A stretch of 64,000 nucleotides of DNA from CAZAFL01 sp964484465 (GTDB lineage Bacteria; Bacteroidota; Ignavibacteria; UBA10030; SZUA-254), in the NCBI GenBank assembly GCA_964484465.1, contig CAZAFL010000011.1, positions 24,347-88,346 of the forward strand. Direction: 5' to 3'. Both the position numbers and the translations under genes were made by a program. Below are positions 1 through 8,437 of the stretch, piece by piece (position 1 is the stretch's first letter; every line of letters starts with the position of its first letter). The notes beneath the pieces are model-generated. The model ran no database searches, was not told the origin of the DNA, and saw only the letters and a list, made by a program, of their open reading frames with translations.

Positions 1-937
1 CAACAGGTTTGAGCTTTCCGGATGCAAAGAACTTCAGGACGTCGGTCATTTCGGATTTGCCACCCATCCACGACCCGTATATCGTTTGATGGCGGGAGTA
101 GATATAACGGATATCGAGTTTTGCAACATACTCTGTTGTTGCACCACACGTTACCAATCTTCCCCCTTTGGAAAGAATCGTTATGCTTTTCTCCAGCACT
201 TCCCCGCCGATATGTTCAAACACAACATCAACACCCCGTTTGTCGGTGAGATGTTTGATTTCTTCTACAAAATCCTTTTCCCGGTAGTTAATAAATGCAT
301 CCGCCCCGAGTTCTTTCGCTTTCGTAAGTTTCTCGTTTGACCCCGCCGTCGTAATGACATATGCGTTAAATAATTTGGCAATCTGGATAGCCATCGAGCC
401 GACACCGCTCCCCGCTCCATGGACGAGAACGGTTTCTCCGGGCTGTATTTTCGCCAAAGATACAAGCATGTGCCATGCAGTCAATGATACAAGAGGAATG
501 GCTGCAGCTTCGGTGAAATCAAGTCCTGCGGGAATTGGAACGACATTAACAGACGGAAGTTTAACATGTTCAGCATACGTGCCGTCTTCCCGTACGCCGA
601 GAACACGGTATTCACGACAGAGATTATCCTGACCACCGAGGCATTTTTCGCAATGGCCACAGGATAATCCAGGAGAAATTACTACACGGTCGCCCCGCTT
701 GCAATTGTTAATTGCTCCACCGATTTCCTCGATGATTCCTGAACCATCGGATCCGGGGATATGCGGGAGGGGTATATTGCGTTCTCGCGCACCGCTACGA
801 ACCCATATGTCGAGATGGTTTAACGCAGCCGCTTTGAGACGAAGAAAAACATCGTTAGGTCCGATCGTCGGGGTCGGAGCTTCTTCATAGCGAAGAACAT
901 TTGCCTCACCAAACTCGTGGAACCTTGTCGCCTTCAT
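1..937 (-). CDS. zinc-type alcohol dehydrogenase / quinone oxidoreductase, 3' end cut by window
   Basis: Medium-chain NAD(P)H-dependent dehydrogenase (MDR superfamily). Reading the minus strand from 937, about 312 codons are open up to the left edge, so the C-terminus is missing. The N-terminal GroES-like domain has GHCEKCLGGQDNLC, part of the structural zinc cysteine cluster, preceded by GDRVVISPG. The Rossmann domain has HGAGSGVGSMAIQIAK. The start is ATG at 937; an in-frame ATG at 943 overlaps the PEPCK stop as TAATG, so either start leaves the gene coupled to pckG. The substrate cannot be told from the sequence. The family call is firm; a zinc alcohol dehydrogenase is more likely than a zinc-free quinone reductase because of the cysteine cluster. 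Confidence 0.85.
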   Translation of the reverse strand, partial: MKATRFHEFGEANVLRYEEAPTPTIGPNDVFLRLKAAALNHLDIWVRSGARERNIPLPHIPGSDGSGIIEEIGGAINNCKRGDRVVISPGLSCGHCEKCLGGQDNLCREYRVLGVREDGTYAEHVKLPSVNVVPIPAGLDFTEAAAIPLVSLTAWHMLVSLAKIQPGETVLVHGAGSGVGSMAIQIAKLFNAYVITTAGSNEKLTKAKELGADAFINYREKDFVEEIKHLTDKRGVDVVFEHIGGEVLEKSITILSKGGRLVTCGATTEYVAKLDIRYIYSRHQTIYGSWMGGKSEMTDVLKFFASGKLKPV

Positions 938-942
938 CAGCA

Positions 943-2778
943 TTACTCGTGTGCAAGACCCCAATGTTCCGGCGAGCGCCAGAGGCTTGATAAAATCAGC
1001 TCGCGCATGAAGATGAACTCTTTGGGGAGCTTATCGTACAATTTGGAAAACAATTCCTGCTGGGAAAGAAGTTCTTTTTTCCATTCCTCACTTTTCACAG
1101 ACATGAGCCGGTTAAACTTCTCATGTGTGAACTCTTCCAATCCGTCCCATGTAATATCTTCGTAGCGGGGCATCCAGCCTAACGGACTTTCAATGCCGTA
1201 ACCGTGGCCCCGGGCACGGTCGACAATCCATTTTAAGACACGCATGTTCTCACTGTAGCCGGGCCACAAATACTTTCCATTTTCATCTTTGCGGAACCAG
1301 TTTACCGCGAAGATACGCGGAGGATTGTGGAGGTCGCGTCCGAATTGCAGCCAATGGTTAAAATAATCTGACATATGGTATCCGCAAAACGGCAGCATTG
1401 CCATCGGGTCGCGCCGTACTTTTCCGACTTCTCCTGCAGCCGCAGCTGTGGTCTCAGAACCCATGGTGGCCGCAATGTAGACTCCAAAATTCCAGTTAGC
1501 AGATTGATAGACGAGAGGAACAACATCACTTCGTCTACCTCCGAATATCAATGCGCTGATTGGCACACCGTTCGGGTCTTCCCAAGATGGGTCAATAATA
1601 GGGTTTTGACTTGCTGGTGCAGTAAAGCGCGCGTTAGGATGAGCTGCCGGTTGACCGGAATTCGGCGTCCAATCTTTTCCCCTCCAGTCAGTAAGATGAG
1701 GAGGCGGTGTATCGGTCATTCCTTCCCACCATACATCGCCGTCGGGAGTCAGCGCAACGTTGGTAAAGATAGTATTAGCACGAATGCACTCCATCGCATT
1801 GGGATTTGTTTTAGAGGATGTTCCCGGCGCAACGCCAAAATATCCCGCTTCGGGATTGATCGCGTATAATTTTCCATCCGACCCCGGTTTAATCCATGCA
1901 ATATCATCACCCACTGTTGTGATCTTCCATCCATTAAAGGCTTTTGGGGGAATAAGCATGGCAAAGTTGGTTTTTCCGCACGCACTGGGAAATGCTGCGG
2001 CGACATACGTTTTCTCTCCTTTTGGTGATTGTGCCCCAAGGATAAGCATATGTTCCGCAAGCCATCCTTCATCTCGTGCCATGGCAGAAGCTATTCGAAG
2101 GGCGAGGCATTTCTTCCCGAGAAGTGCATTGCCACCGTATCCACTTCCAAAAGACCAGATTGCTCTTTCTTCAGGGAAATGGACAATATATTTTTGCTCT
2201 TTGTTACAGGGCCAGGCAACATCGGATTGTCCTTTTTGTAACGGCATCCCAACAGAATGCAGGCAAGGAACGAATGTGCCATCAGCGAGGAAGTCGAGCA
2301 CACGTTTTCCCATTCGCGTCATAATTTTCATGCTCGCAACAACGTACGGGGAGTCGGTAATTTGTACGCCAATATGCGAAATCGGCGATCCAAGAGGACC
2401 CATGTTGAAAGGAATTACATACATCGTTCTTCCATTCATACATCCTCGGAAAAGTTTACGCAGACGTTCATTCATCTCTTTGGGATGAACCCAGTTATTG
2501 GTGGGGCCCGCATCATCTTTTCTAACGCTACAGATGAATGTGCGGTCCTCCACGCGCGCAACATCTTCGGGATCCGACCGGGAGAGAAAACTATTCGGGC
2601 GTTTTTTCTCGTTCAGCCTGATAAACGTTCCGGAAGCGACCAGTTGATCACAGAGCTTCCGGTATTCCTCTTCAGAACCGTCACACCAGTGAATGCTGGC
2701 AGGTTCACAGAGAGTTGATATCTCTTCGACCCATGAGCGTAGTTTGACGTTTTTTACGTATTCGGGGAAAGAATTCAT
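943..2778 (-). CDS. pckG: phosphoenolpyruvate carboxykinase (GTP)
   Basis: Cytosolic enzyme that decarboxylates and phosphorylates oxaloacetate with GTP to give PEP, the entry step of gluconeogenesis. It is 611 aa, the usual size of the GTP class and longer than the ATP class (about 530 aa). The kinase-1a loop FPSACGKTN lies at residues 263-271 and includes the reactive cysteine typical of GTP-PEPCK. Other family blocks are RTMYVIPF (near 117), SGYGGNALLGKKC (near 212), and FGGRR in the C-terminal half. It is the first gene of a two-gene unit with the alcohol dehydrogenase and diverges from the POT transporter at 2920. Identification is by family motifs and is very secure. Confidence 0.97.
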   Translation of the reverse strand: MNSFPEYVKNVKLRSWVEEISTLCEPASIHWCDGSEEEYRKLCDQLVASGTFIRLNEKKRPNSFLSRSDPEDVARVEDRTFICSVRKDDAGPTNNWVHPKEMNERLRKLFRGCMNGRTMYVIPFNMGPLGSPISHIGVQITDSPYVVASMKIMTRMGKRVLDFLADGTFVPCLHSVGMPLQKGQSDVAWPCNKEQKYIVHFPEERAIWSFGSGYGGNALLGKKCLALRIASAMARDEGWLAEHMLILGAQSPKGEKTYVAAAFPSACGKTNFAMLIPPKAFNGWKITTVGDDIAWIKPGSDGKLYAINPEAGYFGVAPGTSSKTNPNAMECIRANTIFTNVALTPDGDVWWEGMTDTPPPHLTDWRGKDWTPNSGQPAAHPNARFTAPASQNPIIDPSWEDPNGVPISALIFGGRRSDVVPLVYQSANWNFGVYIAATMGSETTAAAAGEVGKVRRDPMAMLPFCGYHMSDYFNHWLQFGRDLHNPPRIFAVNWFRKDENGKYLWPGYSENMRVLKWIVDRARGHGYGIESPLGWMPRYEDITWDGLEEFTHEKFNRLMSVKSEEWKKELLSQQELFSKLYDKLPKEFIFMRELILSSLWRSPEHWGLAHE

Positions 2779-2876
2779 GATGAAAATAGCAGTTTGTGGC
2801 TAAAAAAAACCAAGATACAGAAAAATTAGGAGAGGAACAAGACGGTTTTCAGCTTGCTCTTGCTTCTAACGACACC

Positions 2877-2896
2877 GTTCAGTACTTTAACTGAAC
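2877..2896. promoter_or_regulatory. 20-bp inverted repeat upstream of the POT transporter
   Basis: GTTCAGT-ACTTTA-ACTGAAC is a perfect 7-bp inverted repeat with a 6-bp spacer. It lies 24 bp before the chosen ATG at 2920, in the region between divergent pckG and the transporter. It could be an operator or a short leader hairpin. There is no T-run after it, so a terminator is unlikely. No regulator can be named. Confidence 0.4.
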
Positions 2897-2919
2897 TCAT
2901 TATTCAAAAGGAACAATTC

Positions 2920-4272
2920 ATGGTTAATGGAACCACCGTTGTCGCTGCACAGGAGAAAACATTTTGGGGGCATCCGCGGGGCCTTTCAACGCTCTTCTTT
3001 ACAGAAATGTGGGAAAGGTTCAGCTACTACGGAATGCGTGCGTTCCTTATTCTGTATATGACTGCGCCTGTGGCAGCCGGAGGACTTGGTTTTGCCGACG
3101 CAGATGCTGGTTCTATCTATGGAACATACACCGGCAGTGTATGGGGTGCGTCGATTCTTGGGGGGTTGGCTGCTGATCGGTTTCTTGGACAATACCGTAG
3201 TGTACTGATCGGCGGAATTATTATTGCACTTGGGCATTTCACACTTGCGTTCAAAGCTTTGCCTGCCTTTTATTCCGGTCTGGCCATGATTGTGATAGGC
3301 ACCGGGTTGCTGAAACCCAACGTCAGTACCCTTGTCGGCTCTTTGTACGAGAAGGGAGATGCTCGCCGCGACGCTGGTTTCTCAATCTTTTACATGGGTA
3401 TTAATCTCGGAGCATTATTTGGACCGATCATCGCCGGTTATCTTGCACAGCGCGTCGACTGGCATATTGGTTTCGCTTGTGCCGGAGTCGGAATGACGTT
3501 CGGTTTGATACAGTATGTTATTGGAAGGAAGCGACTGCACGTGTCAGTGGGTCAGGCAGTTGAACCGCAAAAGGAAATCAACCGCCCGGCAGAACAAACG
3601 GTACTGCAGGGGAGCAAAGGATTTTCAGCCGAAGAATGGAAGCGGATAGGTGCTATTTTTATTTTCTTTTTCGTTGCCGTCCTCTTCTGGGGTGCCTATG
3701 AGCAGGCAGGATCGACACTGAATTTATTCGCCGACCGTTATACAAGGCTGCAAGTCTTTGGAATGGCATTTCCTTCATCATGGTTCCAATCGGTGCAGCC
3801 GATCTTCGTTATTGCTCTCGCACCGGTTTTTGCGTGGATGTGGGTGCGCCTTGGGAAATATGAGCCTTCGGTTCCCGCGAAGCTCGCAATCGGAGTGTTA
3901 TTTATGGGCATTTCATTCCTGGTGCTTGTCCCCGCAGGATCATTTGCTCAGAGCGCAGAGGGAGTTCGTGTCAGCCCCTGGTGGCTGATTCTTTCCTACG
4001 GCATCTCAGAGTTTGGCGAGCTCTGTCTCTACCCGGTTGGCCTCAGCGCTGTTACGAAACTCTCTCCGACTCGAATTGTCGGTGTAATGATGGGTGTCTG
4101 GTTTCTCTCGAATGCGTTTGGCAACAAGCTTGCCGGCTGGATGGCAGGTTTCTTTGGTACGATGCCTCTCGACAGGCTCTTCGGTGAAGTTGCCGTCATT
4201 CTCTTGGTCACAGCCGCGTTAATGTTCCTGGTCGTAAAGCCGATACGGAAATTGATGGGCGGCGTGCACTAA
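2920..4272 (+). CDS. POT (PTR2) family proton-dependent oligopeptide transporter
   Basis: Inner-membrane proton symporter of di- and tripeptides. Counting from ATG 2920 it has 450 aa, with the family's ExxERFxYYG motif in TM1 (EMWERFSYYGMRAFLILYM), GTGLLKPN in TM4 and FSIFYMGINLGA in TM5. About 12-14 hydrophobic segments are visible. The open frame reaches back to 2854, but the first 22 residues do not resemble the family and AAAAGGA sits just before 2920, so that start was chosen. It stands alone and diverges from pckG, with a 20-bp inverted repeat just upstream. Exact substrate range is unknown. Confidence 0.93.
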   Translation: MVNGTTVVAAQEKTFWGHPRGLSTLFFTEMWERFSYYGMRAFLILYMTAPVAAGGLGFADADAGSIYGTYTGSVWGASILGGLAADRFLGQYRSVLIGGIIIALGHFTLAFKALPAFYSGLAMIVIGTGLLKPNVSTLVGSLYEKGDARRDAGFSIFYMGINLGALFGPIIAGYLAQRVDWHIGFACAGVGMTFGLIQYVIGRKRLHVSVGQAVEPQKEINRPAEQTVLQGSKGFSAEEWKRIGAIFIFFFVAVLFWGAYEQAGSTLNLFADRYTRLQVFGMAFPSSWFQSVQPIFVIALAPVFAWMWVRLGKYEPSVPAKLAIGVLFMGISFLVLVPAGSFAQSAEGVRVSPWWLILSYGISEFGELCLYPVGLSAVTKLSPTRIVGVMMGVWFLSNAFGNKLAGWMAGFFGTMPLDRLFGEVAVILLVTAALMFLVVKPIRKLMGGVH

Positions 4273-4374
4273 CGCACCACGCACAACATTTGTAATCAAG
4301 GACCGAAGGCACAATCATTTACGCGTGCATTCTTTAGGGGAAGGTTGAGCTGTGCAGTCATTTGACTTTCGTAA

Positions 4375-4404
4375 TGCCTAAATATATATTTAGGCATACC
4401 TAAA
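4375..4404. promoter_or_regulatory. two overlapping palindromic metal-regulator boxes (DtxR/MntR-type operator)
   Basis: Bases 4375-4396 (TGCCTAAATA..TATTTAGGCA) form a perfect 22-bp palindrome. A second, partly overlapping box TTTAGG-CATA-CCTAAA lies at 4389-4404. Both share the half site CCTAAA/TTTAGG. This resembles the half sites of DtxR-family operators. The pair ends 12 bp before the regulator's ATG at 4417, which fits autorepression of the regulator and the coupled Nramp transporter. Confidence 0.8.
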
Positions 4405-4416
4405 ATATACGGAATT

Positions 4417-5070
4417 ATGATAAACGAGCCTATTGAAGATTACATCAAAGGGATTTTTATCCTTCAGCAGAAGAAAAAAAGCGTGACAACGTCGGAATTA
4501 GCGCGGTATCTCGGCCTTGCGGATGCCTCCGTGACCGATATGGTGAAAAAGCTTTCTACAAAAAAACTTCTTCGCCATACACCCTACCGCGGAGTAGAAT
4601 TAACAGATGGGGGAAAGCGCCTTGCAGTTAAGATGACAAGGCGCCACAGGCTGTGGGAAATGTTCCTTGTGAAGTTTCTGTCGTACACATGGGATGAAGT
4701 ACATGAAGAAGCCGAAAAATTCGAACACATCATCTCTGATGAAATGGAACGGAGGCTTGACAAGACACTCGGCTATCCAAGAGTTGACCCTCATGGTGAT
4801 CCAATACCGACTGCTGAGGGGAAACTCGAATTGCAGGCTACAACTGCCCTCGGTGAATTCAACCCCGGAGATACAGTCGAGATTGTCCGTGTCAGCGACC
4901 ATAACAGTGAACTGCTCCAGCACGCTACAAAACTCGGTTTCGCATTAAAAACAAAAATTATGGTGAAAGAAAAATTGGGGTTCGACGGCTCGATGGTTGT
5001 GAAAGTGGGGAAAAAGGAGCAATTCATTAGTAAAGATATCGCAAATTCTATTTTCGTGGAATTGGTATGA
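4417..5070 (+). CDS. DtxR/MntR family metal-dependent transcriptional regulator
   Basis: Cytoplasmic repressor of 217 aa. The N-terminal winged helix (about 1-65) contains TSELARYLGLADASVTDMV as the recognition region. The dimerisation and metal-binding domain (about 66-140) has RRHRLWEMFL and HEEAEKFEH, the usual ligand-rich segments. A C-terminal FeoA/SH3-like domain follows (about 145-217). The stop overlaps the Nramp start (ATGA at 5067), so the two genes are translationally coupled and the regulator most likely senses the metal that transporter imports. Mn(II) is favoured over Fe(II) because of the Nramp partner, but the sequence alone cannot decide. The palindromes just upstream suggest autoregulation. 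Confidence 0.92.
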   Translation: MINEPIEDYIKGIFILQQKKKSVTTSELARYLGLADASVTDMVKKLSTKKLLRHTPYRGVELTDGGKRLAVKMTRRHRLWEMFLVKFLSYTWDEVHEEAEKFEHIISDEMERRLDKTLGYPRVDPHGDPIPTAEGKLELQATTALGEFNPGDTVEIVRVSDHNSELLQHATKLGFALKTKIMVKEKLGFDGSMVVKVGKKEQFISKDIANSIFVELV

Positions 5071-6938
5071 AGTTTACCTCGCCCCAATCCACCGTTTCGC
5101 TTTCGGAAGTACACCGTTCGGTATCCATCCCGGAAAATGCAGGTATTCTTAAACGGATGTTTGCATTTGCCGGTCCGGCATATCTGGTGAGCGTGGGCTA
5201 TATGGATCCAGGTAATTGGGCAACCGACATTGAGGGAGGTGCGCGCTTTGGCTATCAATTGATCTGGGTGATTCTGATGTCGAATCTGATGGCAGTGCTG
5301 GTGCAAACATTGTCAGCGAGGCTCGGCATCGTCACCGGCAAAGACCTTGCTCAATTGTGCAGGGAGCAATATCCGAAGCCCGTGGCCTTCACGCTATGGG
5401 TATTGTGTGAGATTGCAATCTCTGCCTGTGACCTGGCGGAGGTGCTTGGCACAGCCATCGGACTCAATCTGCTCTTCAAAATTCCATTGCTCTACGGAGT
5501 CATTATCACGGGCTTTGATACAATGCTGTTTCTTGTCATCCAAAATTTCGGTATCAGGAAAATGGAAGCGTTCATTCTTACTCTCGTTTCCACTATCGGC
5601 ATCTGTTTTGCCGTTGAAGTGTTTCTCTCACAGCCTTCCTGGCGGCAAGTGGCTGTCGGATTTAGCCCGCACCTTACTTCCGGGAATCTTTATATTGCGA
5701 TCGGAATTCTGGGCGCGACAGTTATGCCGCACAATCTCTATCTGCATTCCGCTCTAGTTCAAACCCGTAATATCGACCAGACGGAAGAAGGCAAACGCAT
5801 TGCATGCAAATATAATTTTATCGATACAACCATTGCATTGAATGCCGCTTTCTTTGTAAATGCCGCCATTCTCATGGTCTCTGCGGCGGTTTTTTTTAGA
5901 AATGGAATTATTGTGACGGAAATCCAGCAAGCGCATCAGCTCTTGAAACCGCTGCTTGGCACCGCGCTTGCGAGCCTGCTCTTCGCGGTCGCACTGATTT
6001 CCTCCGGTCAAAGTTCAACCCTCACCGGCACACTGGCCGGTCAGATTGTGATGGAAGGGTTTCTGCAATTCAAAATAAGACCTGTATTGCGGAGGCTGAT
6101 CACACGCTCGATTGCGATCATTCCCGCCGTCGTTGTCATTGGACTGAAGGGGGAACAGCATTCGTACGACCTGCTGATCTTGAGTCAGGTGATTCTTAGC
6201 CTGCAGCTTCCATTTGCGGTGATTCCGCTTATTCAGATGACGAGTGATAAAACCAGAATGGGTAACTTTGTTAATCCGCTCTGGGTAAACATTCTCGCAT
6301 CGATTACAGCAGTCGTTATTATCGGTCTGAACGTCAAGTTAGTCATCGGGACAATATCAGAGTGGATAAGCAATGCAGGAGCGGATGCGCTCTGGGTATG
6401 GCTGACGGTTGTTCCGGTCGCGGCGGGGTGTTTGTTGTTGATGATATATATTGCGATTCCCGAAGCCTTGAGGAGAAGAAAAAAAATTACTGCACCGATT
6501 ATTTCGGCAGTTGGATTATCAACAGAAAAATATTCCCGAATCGGTGTGGCGTTGGATTACGGTGCAATAAATGATAAAGTGCTCTCTCATGCGCAAACGC
6601 TCGCAAAACAACAGGGGGCAAGGATGTATCTTTTTCATATTGTCGAAGGAGTGAGCGGCCAGCTTTTCGGCAAGGATGCCTACGATGATGAAGCCCGCAG
6701 CGATAGGGAACAATTGGAGTTGATAGGGCAGCAATTACGTGCTGCCGGCATCGATGTATATCCGTCGCTCGGGTTTGGCAAAGTTCCGGATGAAATTGTT
6801 CGCCTTGCCAAGGAGAATCATATAGACCTGCTGGTAATGGGCGGCCATCGTCACCGGGGTTTTAAGGATATTTTCTTCGGCGCTTCCATCTCCAAAGTGA
6901 GACACCGCCTGTCGATTCCCGTTCTTGTTGTTCAGTAA
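5067..6938 (+). CDS. Nramp-family divalent metal transporter fused to a UspA domain
   Basis: A 623-aa fusion. Residues about 30-465 are an Nramp/MntH proton-coupled Mn(II)/Fe(II) importer: TM1 carries the metal-binding DPGN (47-50), and TM6 carries MPHN before LYLHSALVQTR. Residues about 505-623 are a UspA-like cytoplasmic domain (SRIGVALDYG, HIDLLVMGGHRHRG, GASISKVRHR). Its nucleotide-loop pattern departs from the usual G-x2-G-x9-G(S/T) form, so ATP binding is uncertain. Stand-alone MntH proteins are about 410-450 aa, so the extra domain is a real addition and may regulate transport. It is coupled to the upstream DtxR/MntR gene by a 4-bp overlap. Confidence 0.93.
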   Translation: MKFTSPQSTVSLSEVHRSVSIPENAGILKRMFAFAGPAYLVSVGYMDPGNWATDIEGGARFGYQLIWVILMSNLMAVLVQTLSARLGIVTGKDLAQLCREQYPKPVAFTLWVLCEIAISACDLAEVLGTAIGLNLLFKIPLLYGVIITGFDTMLFLVIQNFGIRKMEAFILTLVSTIGICFAVEVFLSQPSWRQVAVGFSPHLTSGNLYIAIGILGATVMPHNLYLHSALVQTRNIDQTEEGKRIACKYNFIDTTIALNAAFFVNAAILMVSAAVFFRNGIIVTEIQQAHQLLKPLLGTALASLLFAVALISSGQSSTLTGTLAGQIVMEGFLQFKIRPVLRRLITRSIAIIPAVVVIGLKGEQHSYDLLILSQVILSLQLPFAVIPLIQMTSDKTRMGNFVNPLWVNILASITAVVIIGLNVKLVIGTISEWISNAGADALWVWLTVVPVAAGCLLLMIYIAIPEALRRRKKITAPIISAVGLSTEKYSRIGVALDYGAINDKVLSHAQTLAKQQGARMYLFHIVEGVSGQLFGKDAYDDEARSDREQLELIGQQLRAAGIDVYPSLGFGKVPDEIVRLAKENHIDLLVMGGHRHRGFKDIFFGASISKVRHRLSIPVLVVQ

Positions 6939-6964
6939 CCTGCCGGCAGTGTTTATTTGGCAGG
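6939..6964. terminator. possible hairpin between convergent genes
   Basis: CCTGCC at 6939-6944 pairs with GGCAGG at 6959-6964 around a 14-nt loop, in the 14-bp gap between the Nramp stop and the kinase stop. GATTTTC follows on the plus strand. The stem is short and the U-tract weak, so this is only a candidate shared terminator. Confidence 0.35.
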
Positions 6965-8410
6965 GATTTTCACAATAAACGTCGTACCTTTTCCCATTTC
7001 ACTTTGCACTTCAATTGTTCCACCGTGCTGATCGATAATGCGTTTCGCGATGGCAAGGCCGAGCCCAGTCCCCTTCTTTTTCCCTGATGTAAAAAAGGCG
7101 TCAAAGATTTTTTCCCTGATTTCAGGTGCGATCCCGGTTCCCGTATCTGTAATGTTAAAGTAAATTGAACCATTCTTTCTTGATGTTGCGAAATGGACCG
7201 AGCCGCCTTTGGGCATGGCGTCCTGGGCGTTATTGACAATGTTGACGAGTGCGCGGTGAAGCCGCTCTGCGTCGAACACTGCAGTTCCTTCACAATTCTG
7301 ATCGACGATGAATTCGACTTTCGCCCGTTCAAGATTCACTTTAACGCTTTGAACGAACAAGTCGGTAAAATCCTCCAGAGAAAACTCCGACTTGTTCAGA
7401 TGCATTTCTCCGCGGGAAAAGTCGAGCAGCTCCTGTGCCATTGTCACCATCCTGTTGATTGCATCACGAATCAGTTTGTACCAATGCTCTTTTTTCTCTG
7501 CGGAAGTTGCCTGTCCTTCCTGCAATGACTGGATTGCAAGATTGATTGTGCTCATCGGTGATCGAAAATCGTGAATAATCGAACTTGCCATCTGGCCTAT
7601 CATTGAAAGTCGTTCGGAGTGGATCAATTGCTCCTGCGCCTTCTTCAACCGCGAACGCATCGTGTCGAAGGCGGAGGCAATTTCCCCGAATTCATCTTTT
7701 GCGAATGTCTTTGCGACAGGTTGTTCGAGATTTCCCCCGCCGATGATGTGGGCGGCATCGATCAGTGCTTTCAATTGCTTTGCCACTAATCTCCGGTACG
7801 CATAAACGCTGATGAGCATGGCGAGGAGCGTAAAGCCGAGGAATACCCACGACGAACGAAACCAGTTATTTCTGATTGAGGATGAAACGCGTTCAAGCGA
7901 AATGTTCATCTTCACTGCACCGAGAACATGACCGGCAGGAACCTCGTGACATTGTTGACACTTTGCAACTGCCCTGAAGGGGATAATCGCGGTGATCGTC
8001 TCTCCATTGCGACGAGATATCGATTCCTTCGTTTCGAATACGCTTTGTTCGTCCTGGCTGACGGGAAGAGAGTTCTGCTCCCGCCGGATGAGCCGCATCA
8101 TTCGGTCCTGGGTATCGAAGACGTCGCGAAGTTTTAAGCTTCCGATTCGGAATAATATCTTTACGTCGTGAATATCCTGCGTTGCGTTGAGACGTTTGAG
8201 GTATTCGTCATCGATCTGCTGGCGTGTTGTCATCATTTCTACAAGCGATTCGCGGATGAGGTCACCGTACGTTTGCGCTGTTACCTGTGCCTGAGCGAGC
8301 ATATCTCGTTCCTGGAACAGGTTGTTCACATACACGCTGATACCGATGGCGAAAAAAGCGAGAGGAAGGATAGCAAGCAAAAGCTTGGTTGATATATGAA
8401 AGTTTTTCAT
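6953..8410 (-). CDS. membrane sensor histidine kinase with periplasmic CxxCH heme motif
   Basis: A 485-aa two-component kinase. TM1 is at about 9-31 and TM2 at about 186-206. The periplasmic domain between them holds CQQCH at 151-155, a c-type heme attachment site, followed by EVPAGHVLGAVKMNISLE, as in DUF3365-like sensor domains. A HAMP segment (about 207-260) precedes the HisKA box SSIIHDFRSPM with phospho-acceptor His280. The ATPase domain has VNIVNNAQDAM (N box), DTGTGIAP and GTGLGLAIAK. No response regulator is adjacent, so it is an orphan here. A redox, NO or other gas signal would fit a heme sensor, but this is inference. Confidence 0.92.
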   Translation of the reverse strand: MKNFHISTKLLLAILPLAFFAIGISVYVNNLFQERDMLAQAQVTAQTYGDLIRESLVEMMTTRQQIDDEYLKRLNATQDIHDVKILFRIGSLKLRDVFDTQDRMMRLIRREQNSLPVSQDEQSVFETKESISRRNGETITAIIPFRAVAKCQQCHEVPAGHVLGAVKMNISLERVSSSIRNNWFRSSWVFLGFTLLAMLISVYAYRRLVAKQLKALIDAAHIIGGGNLEQPVAKTFAKDEFGEIASAFDTMRSRLKKAQEQLIHSERLSMIGQMASSIIHDFRSPMSTINLAIQSLQEGQATSAEKKEHWYKLIRDAINRMVTMAQELLDFSRGEMHLNKSEFSLEDFTDLFVQSVKVNLERAKVEFIVDQNCEGTAVFDAERLHRALVNIVNNAQDAMPKGGSVHFATSRKNGSIYFNITDTGTGIAPEIREKIFDAFFTSGKKKGTGLGLAIAKRIIDQHGGTIEVQSEMGKGTTFIVKIPAK

Positions 8411-8437
8411 ACTTACGGCCGTGATATTGTTTTTCCT

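Noticed and set aside
1375..1869. Long open frame antisense to pckG (164 codons), and a similar one at 1760-2488
   Set aside because: They lie wholly inside a well-conserved PEPCK gene, have no start-site signals, and encode no recognisable domain.
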